NCBI RefSeq assembly: GCF_030546645.1 | Contig: NZ_JAUOTO010000003.1 | Span: 960,956 to 1,024,955, forward strand | Source of the DNA: Flavitalea plasmicola | GTDB taxonomy: Bacteria; Bacteroidota; Bacteroidia; Chitinophagales; Chitinophagaceae | DNA length: 64,000 nt | Reading direction: 5' to 3' | Translations under genes and position numbers: made by a program | Shown here: in pieces, positions 59,724-64,000 of the stretch | Position numbering within the stretch: the first letter of the stretch is position 1 | Layout of the letters: every line of letters starts with the position of its first letter | Notes under the pieces: generated by a model | Seen by the model: the letters and a program-made list of their open reading frames with translations, nothing else | What the model was told of the DNA's origin: nothing | The model's database searches: none

Positions 59724-62426
59724 ATGTCAATATTGCGCACTGTAACCTTTACCTGCCTCCTGCTATTGAGCCTGGCCCCTGCCGCAAAAGCCCAATCCGA
59801 TGAAACCACGCCCAGATATGGCAACCTCGCCACCATCGCCATTGCTTCCGGCAGCGGCCGCCCATCCTCCTCACTGGATGGACTGAATGACGGCTTGACT
59901 CCTACCCCTCCGGGTGACCGCCGTTATGCCCCGACCCGGCCGCGCCTGGGAACGCAATGGCTTCAATACGAATGGCGTCAGCCCGTTCATATCAATAGGA
60001 TCGAGCTGTTCTTCTGGAATTATGGCAACCTGGTCCGCCTGCCCCAGGCCTATCATATCACTTATTGGGACGGTCACCAGTTCTCTCCGGTAAAAGCGCC
60101 TGCCGGTCTGGGACTGACCAATAACCAATATAATGCTACCACTTTTGAGGCCATCTCCACCACCCGCCTCCGGCTGGAGCTGGATTCCGTCGATCGCTGG
60201 ACTGCCACCCTGGTGGAATGGAAAGTCCCCCAGCCCGCCGGAGCGCCCGATTATCCCCCCATCGTCAATGCCGGTCCGGACCGCGATATGGTGACTGGCG
60301 GGAAAACATGGCTGGCGGGCAGCACCCGGTCTGTCAGCCCCATCACGTCTACCTCCTGGAGCCAGGCCTCCGGCCCGGGCAAAGCGCAATTCGCCGATGC
60401 TCTCTCCGCCCACACCACCGCCACCTTTACCAGCCCGGGTGACTACACCCTCCAATTTACAGCCAGTCAGGGTAGTCTCTCCACCACTTCCTCGTTAGTA
60501 GTCAAAGTACGGCCCCGCCCAAAAGATAAAAGACTCGACGTCGTATATACCAGACATTACAGCATCGATAGCAAGCTGTGGAACGACCGTGTCAAAAATA
60601 TCATCGTCAACTGGATACCCTTATGTATCGACCAGATCGAACGAACGGACCTTACGACAGGGGAAGGCGGCCTGGATAATTTCATCGAGGCGGCCAAAGC
60701 TCTCCGCGGGGAGCCCCACGGCGTCCACAAAGGTTATGTCTTCTCCAATGCCTGGGTCCACCAGACTGTAGAATCCATCTGCGAAGCCCTCATGGTCGAC
60801 GCCAAAGGAGATACGGCGATCCTCGCCGCACAGGAAAAAATGAAGGCTACCCTGGAAAAATGGATCCCCATCATCCTTGCGGCCCAGGAACCGGATGGCT
60901 ATTTGCAGACAGCCTATACCCTCCGTGACACAAGCCGCTGGCATACACGCTGGTCCCCCGAAGGCCGGGGTAACCATGAAGGATATGTTTCCGGCTATTT
61001 CATAGAGTCGGCTATCAACCACTATACTTTGACGGAAGGAAAGGACCGCCGGCTGTACAATGCCGCCAAAAGGCTGGCAGACTGCTGGGTGGCCAGCATC
61101 GGCCCGGGAAAGATAGCCTGGTATGACGGCCACCAGGAGATGGAGCAGGCCCTGGTACGTTTCGGCCGCTTCGTCAACGATATGGAAGGCGGCGGCCATG
61201 GCGACAGCTATATACAGCTGGCTAAATTCCTGCTGGACAACCGCAACCATGGCAGCGAATATGATCAAAGCCATGTCCCTGTCCAACAACAATATGAAGC
61301 CGTAGGACATGCGGTCCGCGCTACCTATACCTACTCCGGCATGGCCGACGTGGCGGCGGAAACCAGGGACCCGGATTATCAAAGCGCCGTCCTATCCCTC
61401 TGGGACAATATGGTCAATAAAAAATACTATCTGACAGGCGGCATTGGCAGCGGAGAGACCTCCGAAGGATTTGGTCCGGACTATTCTCTTCGCAACAACG
61501 CCTACTGCGAATCCTGCTCCAGCTGCGGCCTGATCTTCTTCCAGTACAAGATGAACCTGGCTTATCATGACGCCCGGTATGCCGACCTTTACGAAGAGAC
61601 CATGTACAATGCCCTGCTGGGATCGCTCTCCCTGGACGGCAAAGACTTTTATTACACCAACGCGCTGTCCTCCTCCCAGCCCCGCTATCAGTGGCATGTC
61701 TGCCCGTGCTGCGTAGGCAATATTCCCCGCACCCTGCTGATGATGCCCACCTGGACCTACGTGCGGGGCGACGACGGCTTATATGTCAACATGTACATCG
61801 GCAGCACCATCCGTGTAGAAAAGGTTGCCGGCACAGACATTCTCATGACCCAGCAGACCGACTACCCCTGGAATGGACATATCATCCTTACGGTCGATCC
61901 ACAACAGCCGGCAACGCAGCCATTTACCGTCTATCTCCGTATTCCTGACCGTACCACCAGCGCCCTTTATTCGCCTGTCCCCGAAGTGAAAGGCTACCGG
62001 TCCGTCACTGTCAACGGTCAGGCCCAAACGCCCGCCATCACCAACGGTTACATAGCCATCCGGCGGACCTGGAAGAAAGGGGATAAGATCGTGCTGGACC
62101 TGCCCATGACCATCCAGCAGATCACCGCCGACGAAAAAATAGAGGCCGACCGTGGACGTATTGCCCTCCGTTATGGTCCACTGCTGTACAATGTAGAAAC
62201 AGCCGACAACCAGGATATCAACAAAGCGCTCGGCACAGGTCCTCTTTCCCTGGAATGGAAGGACAGCCTGCTCCATGGCATCATGGCCATCAAAGGCACA
62301 TGGGCCGATGGCATGCCACTGCTGGCGATTCCGAATTACACCCGGCTGAATCGCGTCGCTCCCACTCCTTTTCCGTTGCAAACGCCCGACAAAACACCTG
62401 CATCAATTATCTGGATAAAGAAATAA
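59724..62426 (+). CDS. GH127-family beta-L-arabinofuranosidase-type protein with discoidin and PKD-like N-terminus
   Basis: 900 residues, signal peptide ending AKA with Gln24 as first mature residue. Residues about 28-170 are a discoidin-like domain (YEWRQPVHINRIELFFWNYG), 178-262 a PKD/Ig-like sandwich (PPIVNAGPDRDMVTGGKTWL), and 265-900 a GH127 (DUF1680) alpha/alpha barrel with C-terminal beta domains. The zinc-thiolate active site is recognisable: Glu596 and Cys598 (CESCSSCG) and the Cys662-Cys663 pair in VCPCCVGN, matching the Glu-x-Cys and Cys-Cys of characterised members, where the first Cys of the pair is the nucleophile. Releases beta-L-arabinofuranose in known cases; substrate here not proven. 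Confidence 0.93.
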   Translation: MSILRTVTFTCLLLLSLAPAAKAQSDETTPRYGNLATIAIASGSGRPSSSLDGLNDGLTPTPPGDRRYAPTRPRLGTQWLQYEWRQPVHINRIELFFWNYGNLVRLPQAYHITYWDGHQFSPVKAPAGLGLTNNQYNATTFEAISTTRLRLELDSVDRWTATLVEWKVPQPAGAPDYPPIVNAGPDRDMVTGGKTWLAGSTRSVSPITSTSWSQASGPGKAQFADALSAHTTATFTSPGDYTLQFTASQGSLSTTSSLVVKVRPRPKDKRLDVVYTRHYSIDSKLWNDRVKNIIVNWIPLCIDQIERTDLTTGEGGLDNFIEAAKALRGEPHGVHKGYVFSNAWVHQTVESICEALMVDAKGDTAILAAQEKMKATLEKWIPIILAAQEPDGYLQTAYTLRDTSRWHTRWSPEGRGNHEGYVSGYFIESAINHYTLTEGKDRRLYNAAKRLADCWVASIGPGKIAWYDGHQEMEQALVRFGRFVNDMEGGGHGDSYIQLAKFLLDNRNHGSEYDQSHVPVQQQYEAVGHAVRATYTYSGMADVAAETRDPDYQSAVLSLWDNMVNKKYYLTGGIGSGETSEGFGPDYSLRNNAYCESCSSCGLIFFQYKMNLAYHDARYADLYEETMYNALLGSLSLDGKDFYYTNALSSSQPRYQWHVCPCCVGNIPRTLLMMPTWTYVRGDDGLYVNMYIGSTIRVEKVAGTDILMTQQTDYPWNGHIILTVDPQQPATQPFTVYLRIPDRTTSALYSPVPEVKGYRSVTVNGQAQTPAITNGYIAIRRTWKKGDKIVLDLPMTIQQITADEKIEADRGRIALRYGPLLYNVETADNQDINKALGTGPLSLEWKDSLLHGIMAIKGTWADGMPLLAIPNYTRLNRVAPTPFPLQTPDKTPASIIWIKK

Positions 62427-62451
62427 CTTAGCGATCATAATTCACCCATAC

Positions 62452-64000
62452 ATGAGAAAACAACTGCTTTTATTTATCGTATGCTGCATCGCCTTTCTTG
62501 GGAACCCTGCCTATGCCCAACTGGCTCCCGGCGAATACGCCCCCTGCCAGGAAATGCCCAGTCTCATCACCCGTTTTGAGGCAGATCACAGTGCCTTAGA
62601 GCGGTTTTATACTACCCCCGCCAATGCCAGCGGCTTCGGTCGCGGCGGCGGAGATCAGGAAAGCGGAGGCGCCTCACCGGAAAAACGCGCCCGGCTGGAA
62701 ACGCTCTGCCATGACTACCTGAAAAAGCTGGAGCAAATAGACTTTAAAAGCCTCCCACAGGAATGCAAGGTCGATTATATCCTCTTCAGGCGCGACCTCG
62801 ATGCCAGGTTGCAGGTGTCCGCGAATGAGAGGGCCGGCTACGAAAAAATAAAGAAATGGTTCCCTTTCTCCGACTCTATTTACGCTGTGGAAAAGCTCCG
62901 CCGCCGCGGCCACCAGCCCGACGCGCAAGCCACGGCCAAAAACTGGTTTGACTTTTCCGAACAGATAAAACAGCTGAAGAACCGCCTGAAAACAGACAGC
63001 TCGGTTACCATGGACCAGATCTACCAGGCCGGCCTGGTCATCAACGACCTGAAAAGGTCCATCGCCTCCGTCTATAATTTTTTCAACGGCTATGACCCGC
63101 TCTTCACCTGGTGGATGCCGAAACCATACAAGGAGCTCGACGATGCGCTCGCTTCCTATGCCGACGTATTTTCCGATAAGAAAAAAGCCTTTACCCCGCC
63201 CGACAACAGCGGCATCGTCGGCAAACCCGCTGGCCGGGAAGAGCTGCTGCGGCAGCTGAAATACGAAATGATCCCCTACTCGCCGGAAGAGCTGATCGAC
63301 ATCGCCAATAAGGAATTCGCCTGGTGCGACGCGGAAATGCTGAAAGCTTCCAAAGAAATGGGCTTCGGCGACAACTGGAAAGCCGCCCTGGAGAAAGTAA
63401 AGAATACGTATGTACCAGCCGGTAAGCAACCGGAAATGATCCTCGACCTCTTTTCCCAATCGGTGGATTTCCTGAAAAAAAACGACCTCATCACTGTTCC
63501 GCCACTGGCCGAAGAGACCTTCGGCATGATGATGATGACGCCGGAACGGCAGCTGGTCAACCCCTTCTTCCTGGGAGGCAATGATATCATCATCTCCTAT
63601 CCCACCAATACCATGGATGAGGACGACAGATTGATGAGTATGCGGGGAAATAACCCCCATTTCTCCCGCGCCACCGTTCACCATGAATTGATTGCAGGGC
63701 ATAACCTTGAATTTTACTCAAACGCCCGCTACCGCACCTACCGCAACTTCGAAACCCCTTTCTGGATAGAAGGCTGGTCGCTGTATTGGGAGCTGCTGCT
63801 CTGGGACCTGAAGTTTCCCAGGGGACCCGAAGACAGGATGGGCATGCTATTCTGGCATATGCACCGCTGCGCCCGCATCATCTTCTCCCTCAACTACCAC
63901 CTGGGCAAATGGACGCCCCAGCAATGCATCGACTTTCTCGTCGACCGGGTTGGTCATGAAAGGGCCAATGCCGCCGGAGAGGTCCGCAGATCCTTCGTGG
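62452..64000 (+). CDS. DUF885-family protein, 3' truncated
   Basis: The frame opens at the ATG at 62452, has a signal peptide ending AYA with Gln23, and runs without a stop through the end of the window (516 codons visible, the family is about 600). DUF885 features are AWCDAEMLKASKEMGFGD, a Met-rich TFGMMMMTPERQL loop, and VHHELIAGHNLEFY, the HExxxGH-like motif that resembles a zinc-peptidase helix, followed by FWIEGWSLYWE. DUF885 proteins are peptidase-like exported enzymes with unsettled substrates. It is 25 bp after the GH127 gene, same direction. A long antisense frame covers it but is a shadow. Confidence 0.88.
   Translation, partial: MRKQLLLFIVCCIAFLGNPAYAQLAPGEYAPCQEMPSLITRFEADHSALERFYTTPANASGFGRGGGDQESGGASPEKRARLETLCHDYLKKLEQIDFKSLPQECKVDYILFRRDLDARLQVSANERAGYEKIKKWFPFSDSIYAVEKLRRRGHQPDAQATAKNWFDFSEQIKQLKNRLKTDSSVTMDQIYQAGLVINDLKRSIASVYNFFNGYDPLFTWWMPKPYKELDDALASYADVFSDKKKAFTPPDNSGIVGKPAGREELLRQLKYEMIPYSPEELIDIANKEFAWCDAEMLKASKEMGFGDNWKAALEKVKNTYVPAGKQPEMILDLFSQSVDFLKKNDLITVPPLAEETFGMMMMTPERQLVNPFFLGGNDIIISYPTNTMDEDDRLMSMRGNNPHFSRATVHHELIAGHNLEFYSNARYRTYRNFETPFWIEGWSLYWELLLWDLKFPRGPEDRMGMLFWHMHRCARIIFSLNYHLGKWTPQQCIDFLVDRVGHERANAAGEVRRSFV

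Noticed and set aside
62674-63702. 342-codon open frame on the minus strand
   Set aside because: It is antisense to the DUF885 gene, which runs off the window end; its composition is that of a shadow frame.

Overview
The window looks like chromosome of a member of the Bacteroidota, most likely family Chitinophagaceae. The evidence is three SusC/SusD outer-membrane import pairs, a complete sigma/anti-sigma/TonB-transducer cascade, a type IX secretion sorting domain, TAnnTTTG-type promoters, and export signals that nearly all place Gln at +1 after signal peptidase I. I saw no rRNA, tRNA, CRISPR array, insertion sequence, phage gene or replication origin. The family and species are inference.

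Layout. (1) 1-16162, plus strand: a tightly packed import operon, entered in the middle of a SusC gene. It runs SusC, SusD, FAS1-discoidin lipoprotein, DUF5007-like lipoprotein, a second SusC, a second SusD, FAS1 lipoprotein, DUF5008-like/delta-60 lipoprotein, phosphatase-like/LamG lipoprotein, DUF1735-PA14 lipoprotein and PKD-discoidin lipoprotein. It encodes two porters and nine lipoproteins built from binding and adhesion modules, but no recognisable glycoside hydrolase, lyase or protease. (2) 16312-26720: mixed housekeeping and accessory genes: dienelactone hydrolase, GH99-like hydrolase, two-layer small operon with NIPSNAP protein, amidase, methyltransferase, Gly/Cys-tailed membrane protein, TlpA-type thioredoxin. 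(3) 27079-40585, minus strand: GH172 (DUF2961), PQQ dehydrogenase with a built-in cytochrome c, MacB/FtsX permease and GNAT, then ECF sigma, FecR, STN-SusC and SusD. (4) 40683-48544: ECF42-type sigma with its DGPF partner, a large unclassified secreted protein, a Crp/Fnr regulator next to an atypical SDR, SnoaL-like and alpha/beta-hydrolase proteins, and a PfkB kinase. (5) 48803-54790: a triple-GAF sigma54-type AAA+ regulator, small membrane proteins, an AraC regulator, a pentapeptide-repeat protein, DoxX and a second Crp/Fnr regulator. (6) 54863-64000, plus strand: exported proteins: FG-GAP/T9SS protein, a two-part alpha/beta hydrolase, glutaminyl cyclase, GH127 and a DUF885 protein cut by the window end.

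How it fits together. Regions 1, 3 and 6 describe capture, import and breakdown of external polymers. In region 3 the porter is under trans-envelope signalling (STN domain to FecR to sigma). The glutaminyl cyclase in region 6 would act on the many exported proteins here whose mature N-terminus is predicted to be Gln. The signals I find most worth a second look are: the CAZyme-free double-porter operon with its metal-ligand-less phosphatase-like lipoprotein; two Crp/Fnr genes each beside a perfect palindrome with an AATT centre, placed at the same distance from the neighbouring gene; and a sigma54-type regulator with GSFPGA in place of GAFTGA and paired palindromes in front of it. Assignments to DUF families are from memory of the families, not from a search.
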